Source of the DNA: Prevotella sp. UBA5387
Lineage (GTDB): Bacteria; Bacteroidota; Bacteroidia; Bacteroidales; Bacteroidaceae
Length of the DNA stretch: 64,000 bases
Assembly: GCA_002407775.1 (NCBI GenBank)
Contig: DHOP01000026.1
Span: 61,630 to 125,629, forward strand
Direction: 5' to 3'
Shown here: positions 8,150-16,435 of the stretch, one piece after another
Layout: each line of letters starts with the position of its first letter
Position numbering within the stretch: position 1 is the stretch's first letter
The notes under the pieces: generated by a model
What the model saw: the letters and a program-made list of their open reading frames with translations, nothing else
What the model was told of the DNA's origin: nothing
The model's database searches: none
Program-made: the position numbers and the translations under genes

Positions 8150-8971
8150 TTACAAGTATATTATCGGATTGGTATTTATCTTGCTGAAATAGCATGGAAT
8201 TGTGGAACTTTGTGCTTCAATGATATCTCGGAACACTTCTGTGGTGTATTGCTCGCTCTGATAGTGCCCAATGACAGCAATTTGAATCTCTTGTTCATGA
8301 CCAAAATATTCATGATAGTGCATCTCGCCAGTCACAAAGGCATCTGAATGAGCAGCAATCGCCTCAGGCAGCAAGAATGCACCGGAACCGCCACAAAGCG
8401 CACACGAGCGAATTTCTCGTCTCAACAATTGATTGGCACAAACACTCTCCACATGAAATTCATGCTTGAGCATAATAATGAAATCATCAGCAGCAAGTGG
8501 CTCTGCAAATTCACCGATCACACCTTCGCCACCAGTCACTGTCATTGGAGCATCGTTTTCGTCAACTTCTGACGTCTCCACAGTTTGTTCTTTTCCAAAG
8601 AAACGAAGATTTTGAAGTCCCATTTTCTCCGCAATCTTGAAGTTCACACCGCCAGGGGCACTGTCTATATTTGTATGCATAGATGCGATTGCGACATGCT
8701 TCTCAATGGCTTTCATCACGATGCGCTGAACATAGTCCTCGCCAACAATTCTTGATAGTTTATGGAAAATCAAAGGGTGATGGGACACGATAAGATTGCA
8801 GCCCAAACTGATAGCTTCGTCTACCACTTGTTCAGTCACGTCAAGACACAACAATGCCCCTGAGACTTCCGCTTCTGTTAATCCAATCTGCAAGCCGGCA
8901 TTATCGTAGTCAGCCTGCAGGGGCAGAGGCGCGAATCGTTCAAGGGCATTCACCACTTCGAATATTTTCAC
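8150..8971 (-). CDS. Nif3-like dinuclear metal centre protein
   Basis: A 273-residue member of the NIF3/YbgI family (annotated as GTP cyclohydrolase 1 type 2 homologues). Metal ligands are visible: H64 and H65 in IVSHHPLIF, D103 in HTNIDSA, and the C-terminal GHYQSEQY segment. It is at the shorter end for the family, with only a small central insertion. It is the first gene of a two-gene operon with the zinc-ribbon protein. The true substrate of the family is uncertain. Confidence 0.9.
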   Translation of the reverse strand: MKIFEVVNALERFAPLPLQADYDNAGLQIGLTEAEVSGALLCLDVTEQVVDEAISLGCNLIVSHHPLIFHKLSRIVGEDYVQRIVMKAIEKHVAIASMHTNIDSAPGGVNFKIAEKMGLQNLRFFGKEQTVETSEVDENDAPMTVTGGEGVIGEFAEPLAADDFIIMLKHEFHVESVCANQLLRREIRSCALCGGSGAFLLPEAIAAHSDAFVTGEMHYHEYFGHEQEIQIAVIGHYQSEQYTTEVFRDIIEAQSSTIPCYFSKINTNPIIYL

Positions 8972-8993
8972 GCTTTGATACGTTTTTGAAATA

Positions 8994-9001
8994 CAAAGAT
9001 A
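8994..9001 (-). promoter_or_regulatory. -7 promoter box TATCTTTG for the Nif3-like operon
   Basis: A consensus box 23 bases before the ATG. The IS30 element begins only about 70 bases further upstream. Confidence 0.65.
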
Positions 9002-9096
9002 GCCATTCTTTCCGTATATTTAAAGGAAGAATGACTACTTTTAGTTTGTTTTAACAAAATACCATAGAAGAGTGGATTTCATAAGTAAATGCGAAA

Positions 9097-10046
9097 TTAG
9101 TTATATTTATATCTTATTATATCTTTTGGCTTGTTAAATCCATTCTTTTTTCCTGGGTCTGTTATTAATTTTCTCAACAATTCGAGAGATCATCCGACAT
9201 GAAATACCTCTAAAGTCTGCTTTCTTATGTATGAACTGCCTAATGAGTCCATTCGTGTTTTCAATGGTCCCCTTCTCCCAAAAGGAATATGGATGAGCAA
9301 AGTAAACAGTCGTGTTCAATCCTCTTGCAATGATCTCATGTGCGGCGAACTCAATTCCGTTGTCCGTGGTGATTGTCCTGACTGGCAGGTCTACACCTTT
9401 AAGCATTCTCACGACAGCATGCGCCAGCAGCTCGGCCTGCTTTCCCGTGTCAAGCTTTCCCATGAGCATATATAGGCTTTTCCTTTCTACAAGTGTCCCA
9501 ATGGCTCCCTTCCCGTCATTTCCCACGATGGTGTCCATCTCCCAATCCCCGAGCTCTTGCCCATTCGCCCATTCCGGTCTTTCCTCGATGGACACTCTGT
9601 TGGTTATGGACATGCCCGTTCCCTTGCCGCCGCGGCGTTTCTTGTACGTGCCGTACCTGAGATGCCTGTGTATGTTGTCCCTGTAGTGCGATGGGGCGGT
9701 CGATATCCAATTGTAAATCGTTGACTTCGAAACGCGTGCCCCCTCCTTCCCCAGCCCCCGAGACTTGTTCGGGTGACCACTGCTCATCTCGGATGAGCTG
9801 GAAAACCCGGCTGCGCACATGAGGTTCGATGGAGCGGTTACCTGGTGCCTCGGCCTTTCTCCGCTTGGTCCTCAAGACTGTCAGATGCGCATCATAAACT
9901 CCCTTGGAATTGGAATTACGTTTCTTCTTCCTGGAAACCGTACTCACTGCCATACCTATCGCCTCTGAGATGAAAGTAAGTGATGCTTCCTTTTGGGATA
10001 AGACGCCAATTGGGTACCTTTGCTCCGAGGTTAGTTGTTTATACAT
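9097..10046 (-). pseudogene. IS30-family transposase with two +1 frameshifts
   Basis: The 5' part (from ATG 10046) has the N-terminal HTH of IS30 transposases (QLTSEQRYPIGVL; ISEAIGMAVSTVSR). The rest is in another frame and has the DDE core: D in DWEMDTI, D in TTDNGIEF, E in EKGTIENTNG. Removing one base from the C-run at 9755-9759 restores WSPEQVSGLGKEGARVSKS. Removing one from the T-run at 9146-9151 restores NNRPRKKNGFNKP and moves the stop to 9097. The repaired protein would have 315 residues, normal for the family. Either the gene is dead or both are homopolymer sequencing errors. Confidence 0.88.
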
Positions 10047-10072
10047 TGCAATACGAAAGTAATTAATCTTAT

Positions 10073-10104
10073 GGAGGAGGGCGAAGGCTCTCCTCCTCTT
10101 TTTT
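10073..10104 (+). terminator. Terminator inside the IS30 right end
   Basis: GGAGGAGGGC (10073-10082) pairs with GCTCTCCTCC (10087-10096) including one G-T pair, with a GAAG loop and TCTTTTTT after it. It points toward the outer end of the element and has no gene upstream on its strand. Read on the other strand, the same stem would block transcription entering the transposase from outside. Confidence 0.7.
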
Positions 10105-10134
10105 GCATTGCTTATGGAAATCCGTTCGCTCTTT

Positions 10135-10186
10135 GGGGACTTCGCGTCCCCTGCCGCGAGGCAAACCTCTGCGGTGTTTTTTATAT
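10135..10186 (+). terminator. Two hairpins with a T-run outside the IS
   Basis: GGGGAC/GTCCCC (10135-10151) is followed by CCGCGAGG/CCTCtGCGG (10154-10174) and then TGTTTTTT. It looks like an intrinsic terminator, but no plus-strand gene precedes it except the reversed IS. It may be left from a gene cut away by the insertion. Confidence 0.5.
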
Positions 10187-10302
10187 TTGTGGAACAACCG
10201 CAAATTTTGCACTTCTAAGTGGAATGAGCGGAAGGTGATTAAGCAAAGAAACTAGGAACTTGACCTCGGGTAAGAAGAAAAATGTTCTTCAGAAGAATCG
10301 AT

Positions 10303-10527
10303 TTACCTAGACTTATTCAAATATATAGACTGTTGGGTTTCATCAGTATCTACAAAGACTAACATTCCATTCTCCATCCAATAATAGTTCGGGGTTATAG
10401 TCGAACCAAAAGAAAAACAGAATGAATCACATACCCAATAACCATCCAAATGAAAAACGAAAAAAATAACAGTGAATCCACTATCGCTAAGTTGTTTGCA
10501 GCAATCCCAATTTATGATAGAGAAATA
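10303..10527 (-). other. Open coding-like remnant, 74 codons without a start
   Basis: On the minus strand, just after the mannosyltransferase stop, a frame stays open for 74 codons to a TAA at 10303-10305. No ATG occurs before its last third. The translation reads like real protein, for example DGYWVCDSFCFSFGS, then WMENGMLVFVDTDETQQ. It may be the 3' end of a decayed gene or one with an unusual start. I do not recognise the family. Confidence 0.3.
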
Positions 10528-10530
10528 CTA

Positions 10531-11280
10531 TTAACTCTGCAAACTGGGATATTTGCGGAACCATCCGTCCCAACGAAGCCGCATTACACCAAAAAAAGCC
10601 TCACTGAATATTCCCCCACTCATCTTGCTCGTACCCTCGCGACGGTTTACAAAGACAACGGAGACCTCCTTAATCTTGGCTCCTATCGTGTGAGCAGTGA
10701 ACTTCATCTCAATCTGAAAAGCGTAGCCCTTAAATCGAATCTTATCCAATTCGACGGTATGTAACACACGACGTCGGTAACAAACAAATCCTGCCGTAGT
10801 ATCATGAATGTTAAGCCCCGTTACCAACTGCACATACTTTGAAGCAAAATAACTCATCAAAACACGTCCCATCGGCCAATTCACAACATTAACTCCGGTA
10901 ACATAACGAGACCCAATGGCAACGTCAGCGCCCTCTTCATGACAGGCGGCATAGAGTCGTAGTAAATCATTGGGATTGTGGCTAAAGTCGGCATCCATCT
11001 CAAAGATATACTCATAATCACGTTCCAACGCCCACTTGAAACCAGCAATATATGCCGTACCCAAACCTTGCTTTCCAGTTCGCTCAATGATGAATAAGCG
11101 ATCACTAAACTCGGTATCCATCAATCGATGTACGATGCCGGCGGTTCCATCAGGACTACCATCGTCAATAACCAGAATATGAAAATGCTTTGGCAAAGCA
11201 AAGACGACACGGATTATTTTCTCCATGTTCTCTTTCTCATTATAAGTAGGAATAATGACTATTGAATCGGCGTCGTTCAT
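10531..11280 (-). CDS. Polyprenol-phosphate mannosyltransferase-like GT2
   Basis: A 249-residue family 2 glycosyltransferase of the dolichol-phosphate mannose synthase type. It has the nucleotide-sugar motif DDGSPDGT (from residue 39), the metal-binding DAD at 96-98, and the later GSRYVTGVNVVNWP and RREGTSKMS motifs. No C-terminal membrane segments follow, so it is the short soluble form. It should load mannose or a related sugar onto a polyprenyl phosphate for envelope glycans. It is last in a leftward series (lipoprotein, pyrC, phosphoesterase, plsC) but has its own -7 box. Confidence 0.9.
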   Translation of the reverse strand: MNDADSIVIIPTYNEKENMEKIIRVVFALPKHFHILVIDDGSPDGTAGIVHRLMDTEFSDRLFIIERTGKQGLGTAYIAGFKWALERDYEYIFEMDADFSHNPNDLLRLYAACHEEGADVAIGSRYVTGVNVVNWPMGRVLMSYFASKYVQLVTGLNIHDTTAGFVCYRRRVLHTVELDKIRFKGYAFQIEMKFTAHTIGAKIKEVSVVFVNRREGTSKMSGGIFSEAFFGVMRLRWDGWFRKYPSLQS

Positions 11281-11305
11281 AAATAGTGTATGTTTAGTGT
11301 AGATG

Positions 11306-11313
11306 CAAAATTA
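11306..11313 (-). promoter_or_regulatory. -7 promoter box TAATTTTG for the GT2 gene
   Basis: A consensus box 26 bases before the GT2 start, in the 69-base gap after plsC. Confidence 0.55.
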
Positions 11314-11349
11314 GTAAATAAATGGGAGTTCACAAGGAAATAGTGCCAT

Positions 11350-12108
11350 TTATTGATCTGGGTTTTTAACAAATCCCTGATAATTGATATCAAGTCCATT
11401 CATCACAGCCTTGTAGCTTTCATCTTTAAGATAGTCGATGTTTTCGCGCCCACTACCAATGGGCGAGATGGGTTTGTGGATGGTAAGGCGTAGTGGATGC
11501 CACTCTACCCAGTGCCAATCTTTCATACGTGGCATCACATTGAAGGAGCCATTGATAGTAATAGGGCACACGGGCAATTGTAGATCGTCTGCCAACATAA
11601 ACGCTCCACGACGGAAAACGCCCATATGTCCTGTGAATGTTCGTGCTCCCTCGGGAAACACAGTAAGCGACATACCTTCACAAAGAATTTTGCGAGCCTC
11701 ATCGTAAGACTTGCGAATAGCCTGAGGGCCGCCCTTGTCCACAAATATATGGTGAGCATAAACACAGGCAATGCCAACGAATGGAACTTTACGAAGAGCC
11801 TTTTTCATCATCCATTTAAAATTTCTGTTCAGAAAACCATAGATAAGAAATATGTCAAAAGCTCCCTGATGATTGGCAACAAACACGTAGCTTTGCCCTT
11901 TGACGAGGTATTCACGTCCTTCAACCTTTACTGGAAGAAACAACAATCGGATGGTTATCCAGGACCAGATACGACCCGGATAATAGCCCCAAAAATGTCC
12001 ATTGCCCAAAAAAGAGCCTACAACCGTTACTATGGCAGTAAGAATCGTTGCTACCAAAAATAAAGGAAAGAAAATAAAGAGCTGATAAAGTCGATATAGA
12101 TACTTCAT
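11350..12108 (-). CDS. plsC: 1-acyl-glycerol-3-phosphate acyltransferase
   Basis: A 252-residue membrane-bound acyltransferase that makes phosphatidic acid from lysophosphatidic acid. The N-terminus has a hydrophobic segment (FIFFPLFLVATILTAIV). The catalytic NHQGAFD motif gives H80 and D85 (HX4D), and VFPEGAR near 150-156 binds the phosphate. It begins only 1 base after the phosphoesterase stop, so the two are co-transcribed. Confidence 0.93.
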   Translation of the reverse strand: MKYLYRLYQLFIFFPLFLVATILTAIVTVVGSFLGNGHFWGYYPGRIWSWITIRLLFLPVKVEGREYLVKGQSYVFVANHQGAFDIFLIYGFLNRNFKWMMKKALRKVPFVGIACVYAHHIFVDKGGPQAIRKSYDEARKILCEGMSLTVFPEGARTFTGHMGVFRRGAFMLADDLQLPVCPITINGSFNVMPRMKDWHWVEWHPLRLTIHKPISPIGSGRENIDYLKDESYKAVMNGLDINYQGFVKNPDQ

Positions 12109-12109
12109 G

Positions 12110-13267
12110 TTATTTGCGATGAAGGGTTATAATAGCTATTTCTGGTGGCATACCAAATCGGAACGGCACAAGGGCACCGATGCCTGAAGAAACATAAAGG
12201 AACTGACCATCTTCCTCAAAGAGGCCATAGTCTTGTTTGTATACGGCACGAATGAAGTGCAATCCAAAAAGAGTAGCTTGACCACCATGAGTGTGACCGC
12301 TTAATGTGAGCTTTATTCGATTACTAGGACGAATATAGTCATCCCATGCTTTGGGATCATGCTGTAGCAAAACAACAAATGCGTTATCCGCAACTCCATG
12401 CATTGTCTTTTGAAAGTCAGCACTATCAGGATTAGCATAATTTTGCTCACCGGCAATCACGATAGAATCTTGCCCGCGATATAAAGTGACGTGCTCATTA
12501 TTCAACAACCGCCAGCCCCATTGACATTCAGTATTGATGGTAGCCTGTCGATTTCTTGCCTCTACAGAGGGTTCTTCTTCTGTATATTTGCTATAATCGT
12601 GGTTTCCGAGGACAGATATCACACCATTCTTTGCACGCAAACCTGACATCAATTGGTTGAAACGATGGAGTTCTTGAGGTTTGGCGTTCTGAATATCACC
12701 ATTGAAAACGATCAGGTCAGCATTTGAAGTATTGAGACTATCCATGGCCTCCTGCAATACTCCATAACGCCATCCGTCAAACGTTCCCAGATGGGCATCG
12801 CTAAACTGCGCTATTCGATATCCATCGAAGCTTTGTGGTAGATCCTTAAAAAAAACATTGACATGCCGTACTTTGAAATTGGTGATGCCTCGGGTAAAGC
12901 CATAAATGAGAACAAGCCACATCCATAAACAGAGAAATAAAGCCGCATAGTTTCCCCAATTATGCCGAGTATGCCGCAGTCTCTTCCAAGCCCAGCCACC
13001 AGATGACAATATTGCAGCCAAAGCCTTTGGAATCACAATCAATCCAACTAAGAACATATAGGTGTTGATCACCGTCATGTCGTCTGGAATATAATTGCGT
13101 AGGAATCCCAAATAGATGGTATAGACAACCATCAACAGGCCCGGAGACCACCAAAGCACACGTACCCATAACTTATAAAAGTTATGGTGTTTCCAATATA
13201 TCTGATCAAAATAAAGATCAGACAACAGAATGACGAATAGGACAGGAAATAGTATTCTCGATATCAC
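12110..13267 (-). CDS. Membrane-anchored metallophosphoesterase
   Basis: A 385-residue protein with about four N-terminal membrane segments (within residues 1-125) and a calcineurin-like phosphoesterase domain after them. Metal ligands: D157 and H159 (DAHLG), D191 (NGDIQ), N222-H223-D224 (GNHDY) and H325/H327 (SGHTHGGQ). It resembles YaeI-type enzymes, some of which cleave the pyrophosphate of UDP-diacylglucosamine, but the substrate is not shown here. It lies between pyrC and plsC with 20- and 1-base gaps. Confidence 0.9.
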   Translation of the reverse strand: MISRILFPVLFVILLSDLYFDQIYWKHHNFYKLWVRVLWWSPGLLMVVYTIYLGFLRNYIPDDMTVINTYMFLVGLIVIPKALAAILSSGGWAWKRLRHTRHNWGNYAALFLCLWMWLVLIYGFTRGITNFKVRHVNVFFKDLPQSFDGYRIAQFSDAHLGTFDGWRYGVLQEAMDSLNTSNADLIVFNGDIQNAKPQELHRFNQLMSGLRAKNGVISVLGNHDYSKYTEEEPSVEARNRQATINTECQWGWRLLNNEHVTLYRGQDSIVIAGEQNYANPDSADFQKTMHGVADNAFVVLLQHDPKAWDDYIRPSNRIKLTLSGHTHGGQATLFGLHFIRAVYKQDYGLFEEDGQFLYVSSGIGALVPFRFGMPPEIAIITLHRK

Positions 13268-13287
13268 TATTGCTAAATGTAAACGTG

Positions 13288-14646
13288 TTACTCAGTAAGG
13301 CGAAATCTAACAGGCTCGCCACGATAGTCATCATCTATACTGCCACGATCGTATACAATGTGCCCATTGCACAATGTCTGTCTAATGTGCCAAGGAAATT
13401 GTCGTCCCTCAAGAGGACTCCATTTACACTTACTCTCTATCACTTCCCTAGTCACAGTCCATGAATTGCCCTTCTCGACGATGGCAATATCTGCCTTATA
13501 TCCGGGACGAAGGAATCCGCGATCACTGACTGAGAACAATCGCGCTGGGTTGTGCGCCATCAACTCCACCAATCGCTCAATGGTGAGCACTCCATCTTCT
13601 ACCAATCCAAGCATTGTCACCAATGAAAATTGAATCATGGGCATTCCCGAAGCCGCTTTAGCGCTACCACCTAGCTTGTCCTTCTCCTCATGAGGAGCAT
13701 GATCAGTACCAACTGCGGTGATTCGTCCGTCAGTCAGCGCATGTCTTAATGCTTCGCGATCGAAATCAGACTTCACGGAAGGGTTGCACTTGATTCGCGG
13801 TCCAAGTAACTTGTAATCTTCATCAGAAAAAAGAAGGTGGGCAATAACTCCCTCCCCAGTAATACAAGGGAGATGCTCAGATGATGTCGCCGGCTCAAAT
13901 AATTCCAGCTCTTTAGCTGTAGAAATATGTGCTATATGCAGTTGAGTGCCATATTTATGAGCCAATCCTACCGCCAATAACGAACTAGCATAACAAGCTT
14001 CAGCAGAACGAATAACGGGATGTAGTGAGATGTCTGGGTCGTCACCATAGCGCTGTTTAGCCTCAGCCATATTGTGATTAACAATGGCCGAGTCTTCACA
14101 ATGGGTCATAAGTGGCAGTTGCAAGTCTGCACAGGTCTTGAAAACAGTGTGAAGTGATTCTTCTCTATCCACTTGCATATTGCCCGTGGACGCACCCATA
14201 AAGAGTTTGATGCCAGGCACCCGTGTCCGATCAAGTAGCGCAAAAGACGGACTATTGTCTCTTGAAGCACCAAAAAAGAATGCATAATTCACACGACTTT
14301 CTGATGCCCCCAACTGAAACTTAGCTTCTAGCGCATCCTGTGTTGTGGTTTGGGGTATTGTGTTGGGCATGTCAAAGAACGATGTGACGCCTCCAGCGGC
14401 AGCGGCACGACTTTCAGATGCAATATCAGCCTTACGGGTTAGCCCTGGCTCACGAAAATGAACATGTTCATCGATAACACCTGGAATAACGAAACAACCC
14501 GTAGCATCCACGAATTTATCGCAGTTGCCACGGGCCAAATAAGTTCCTTCTATTATGTCGGTGATACGATCATCATCGATGACAATCGTTCCCACGAAGC
14601 TCCTACTCTCGTTGACCACCCGACCACCATCTATGATCGTTCTCAT
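13288..14646 (-). CDS. pyrC: Dihydroorotase, class I
   Basis: A 452-residue amidohydrolase that closes carbamoyl-aspartate to dihydroorotate. The zinc motif DEHVHFREPG gives H61 and H63; the substrate loop is FFDMPNT; the late metal Asp lies in VGTDHAPHEEKDK. Class I dihydroorotases are of this length. It follows the lipoprotein gene by 20 bases and should share its promoter. With pyrD/pyrK at 0.7-2.3 kb it covers two successive pyrimidine steps. Confidence 0.96.
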   Translation of the reverse strand: MRTIIDGGRVVNESRSFVGTIVIDDDRITDIIEGTYLARGNCDKFVDATGCFVIPGVIDEHVHFREPGLTRKADIASESRAAAAGGVTSFFDMPNTIPQTTTQDALEAKFQLGASESRVNYAFFFGASRDNSPSFALLDRTRVPGIKLFMGASTGNMQVDREESLHTVFKTCADLQLPLMTHCEDSAIVNHNMAEAKQRYGDDPDISLHPVIRSAEACYASSLLAVGLAHKYGTQLHIAHISTAKELELFEPATSSEHLPCITGEGVIAHLLFSDEDYKLLGPRIKCNPSVKSDFDREALRHALTDGRITAVGTDHAPHEEKDKLGGSAKAASGMPMIQFSLVTMLGLVEDGVLTIERLVELMAHNPARLFSVSDRGFLRPGYKADIAIVEKGNSWTVTREVIESKCKWSPLEGRQFPWHIRQTLCNGHIVYDRGSIDDDYRGEPVRFRLTE

Positions 14647-14666
14647 TCTTTAGGGGTTCATGGATG

Positions 14667-15467
14667 TTAGTTTTGTACTGGTGTAGTTGATGGAGCTGCC
14701 ATCTGGTTGGGAGTTGGACCATCTGGAGGGGGTGCCATGGCGGCTCCTGGTGTTGCATGTGCCGGCTCTTGCATGCCATTCATGATATTCTGATTTTGCT
14801 GAGCGGCTTCATAATAGTCCTTCACCTGTGGGTCGTTCTTAAATTTATCGGTAGCTTTACTCATGATATCCTCTATCCAAGCATCAAGCATCGGTACTTC
14901 ATAACGACTCATGCAAGTATTTAGGAACACGTAAGGACCAAGCACATTGTCGAAATTCTCAGTAACAAACGTGGTCAGGAGATTATCTATTTTACGATTG
15001 ATCTGAGCGTCTTCGGCGGTCAATTTAGCATTAATCACGTTCATATCCTGCCCATTCATGATAGCCTGGTCATGCTTATGCACGAGATCAGAACTCTGAT
15101 TCATAAGCTGGGTGAACTTCAATCGGAAATCAGAAAGACGATCATTGAGTGGAGTACCCATAACGCTTTCCTGTGTATTATCTATTTTAACTACAATCTC
15201 TCCACCTTCCAAAACCACAGGAATACCTGGATTATCATCCAAGAATATATTAGCTACTCGAACTGAGTCTATTGAACCCTGAAACTGGAATTGTCCATGC
15301 ACCACATCACAAGAATCCAGGCTTTTCATCACAGTATCCTTATAGACCTTGAGATAGAGCTTCTGCCCATCTAGGGTCGATACATTCGACGAGCCAGTTA
15401 TACTGTAGGTGTCTGCGCATGAGGCAAGGGTTAAAACACCGATTATCGAGTAAAAGATTTTATTCAT
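14667..15467 (-). CDS. DUF4369-type lipoprotein
   Basis: A 266-residue lipoprotein: MNKIFYSIIGVLTLASC is a signal peptide with lipobox LASC. Residues about 25-120 look like the DUF4369 domain often attached to thioredoxin-like proteins (YSITGSSN..LDGQKLYLKVY, DSCDVVHGQFQFQGSID). No thioredoxin CxxC follows here; instead there is a helical region and a Pro/Ala-rich tail. The frame is open to an ATG at 15494, but that lies within the -7 box, so the start is at 15467. It is first in the pyrC operon. Function unknown. Confidence 0.78.
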   Translation of the reverse strand: MNKIFYSIIGVLTLASCADTYSITGSSNVSTLDGQKLYLKVYKDTVMKSLDSCDVVHGQFQFQGSIDSVRVANIFLDDNPGIPVVLEGGEIVVKIDNTQESVMGTPLNDRLSDFRLKFTQLMNQSSDLVHKHDQAIMNGQDMNVINAKLTAEDAQINRKIDNLLTTFVTENFDNVLGPYVFLNTCMSRYEVPMLDAWIEDIMSKATDKFKNDPQVKDYYEAAQQNQNIMNGMQEPAHATPGAAMAPPPDGPTPNQMAAPSTTPVQN

Positions 15468-15492
15468 ATGGAGATGGTTCAACAATTCACAC

Positions 15493-15500
15493 AAAGATAA
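15493..15500 (-). promoter_or_regulatory. -7 promoter box TATCTTTG for the lipoprotein-pyrC operon
   Basis: A consensus box 26 bases before the lipoprotein start, supporting the shorter start. Confidence 0.65.
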
Positions 15501-15549
15501 TATGTATTCACGAAGCTATGAAAAAAATTATGCTATTTAAAGACATAGC

Positions 15550-15966
15550 TTATTCTTTTATATTTTTTTTCGATAGTTCATGATCCAACCGATGGACAGT
15601 ATAGACTTCGACCACGGCAGCAATAAGTAGCAATACCACCCACTTGTTGAAAAGATAGTTGATGTAGTCTATTTGGCTTGAAAATAATGGTTGGAAAAGT
15701 TGATAGGCATTATCAACCATGAGTATTCCACTAAGGACAAAAAGCAAATTCGCGAAGCCTTGAATACGCTTCAGCCGCTTTATTGTTATGTCGTTTCCTT
15801 CATAAGATTGTATAGCCTGCATTGTTGAAAACATCAACGCGCCTACTAAATAGACCCAGCACATGATGCCCTGCAGCCACATGAGAGCAAAACCACCTAC
15901 TCCGATGACCATTAAGGCACCGCCAGCAAGAAATATTATACTTTGCCACTTATTCAATTGTTTCAT
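15550..15966 (-). CDS. Four-helix membrane protein, unknown
   Basis: A 138-residue protein with four predicted membrane segments (about residues 11-31, 34-52, 68-86, 105-123) and a basic C-terminus. I do not recognise a named family. Its start overlaps the end of the FtsB-like gene by 17 bases, so the two are translationally linked. That position hints at an envelope role. Confidence 0.75.
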   Translation of the reverse strand: MKQLNKWQSIIFLAGGALMVIGVGGFALMWLQGIMCWVYLVGALMFSTMQAIQSYEGNDITIKRLKRIQGFANLLFVLSGILMVDNAYQLFQPLFSSQIDYINYLFNKWVVLLLIAAVVEVYTVHRLDHELSKKNIKE

Positions 15967-16309
15967 CGATACCGGTTATTGTTTCTTGCTCTGGAGATGA
16001 CGTTGGCTGGTCAGTGCTTAGGACATATATATCTTCATCATCGGCTTTCATGAAGTAACGTTCACGGGCAATCTTCTCGATAGCCTTTGGATCTCGCCGC
16101 AACTCCTGCAGAGCTTTAGTGGATTGCTCGTTTTCTAAGCTGTATTTCTGGATCTCTGCTTTAAGACCACTTATTTGTAAGTCGTACTGAAAGCGCCTCA
16201 TAAAACTATTGTCGTCAATGAAGCCCACTACAGCCACTCCGATAACGATAGTTATCAAGTACTTATTCCCTGCCAAAAAGTTCCATACTGTAGAAAGTTT
16301 GGTACTCAT
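15950..16309 (-). CDS. FtsB/DivIC-family septum protein
   Basis: A 119-residue bitopic protein with a short cytoplasmic end, one membrane segment (about residues 15-33), a coiled coil (LKAEIQKYSLENEQSTKALQ), and the family box LRRDPKAIEKIARERYFM. FtsB/DivIC proteins bridge FtsL and FtsQ in the divisome. It is divergent from dnaX and has its own -7 box. A C-terminal Pro/Thr/Glu tail is unusual but short. Confidence 0.9.
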   Translation of the reverse strand: MSTKLSTVWNFLAGNKYLITIVIGVAVVGFIDDNSFMRRFQYDLQISGLKAEIQKYSLENEQSTKALQELRRDPKAIEKIARERYFMKADDEDIYVLSTDQPTSSPEQETITGIDETIE

Positions 16310-16331
16310 AATCCATTGCCTATAATGCTTG

Positions 16332-16339
16332 CAAAGTTA
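16332..16339 (-). promoter_or_regulatory. -7 promoter box TAACTTTG for the FtsB-like gene
   Basis: A consensus box 23 bases before the start, giving a leader of about 16 bases. Confidence 0.65.
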
Positions 16340-16403
16340 ATGTAAATCGTGCAAAGGGCAAAAGAAAATAAAGGTTTTGTTTTGGCTTTAAGCCTTTTTC
16401 GGC

Positions 16404-16411
16404 TAACTTTG
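16404..16411 (+). promoter_or_regulatory. -7 promoter box TAACTTTG for dnaX
   Basis: A consensus box 25 bases before the ATG at 16436. It excludes the in-frame ATG at 16349, which lies upstream of it. Confidence 0.7.
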
Positions 16412-16435
16412 CATATCAAACAATCACATTACAAT

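Larger units (their letters stand above)
9074..10123 (-). mobile_element. IS30-family insertion sequence, about 1.05 kb
   Basis: The ends carry an imperfect inverted repeat. GGATTTC-ATAAGTAAATGC at 9074-9093 matches the reverse complement of 10105-10123, GGATTTCCATAAGCAATGC. The interval holds one transposase (two frameshifts) and, at the right end, a terminator hairpin. Length and repeat type fit IS30. I could not identify a target duplication, so the exact boundaries may be off by some bases. Confidence 0.75.

Noticed and set aside
9516..10046. Programmed frameshift in the IS30 transposase
   Set aside because: Two separate +1 breaks at homopolymers would both need recoding, and IS30 transposases are normally made from a single frame.
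10450..10764. Plus-strand ORF of 104 codons
   Set aside because: It mostly overlaps the clear mannosyltransferase gene on the other strand and has no family signature.
15468..15494. Upstream start for the DUF4369 lipoprotein
   Set aside because: The ATG lies within the promoter box, and the shorter start gives a clean signal peptide.
16349..16435. 29-residue N-terminal extension of dnaX
   Set aside because: It lies largely upstream of or across the -7 box and is absent from the family's usual start.
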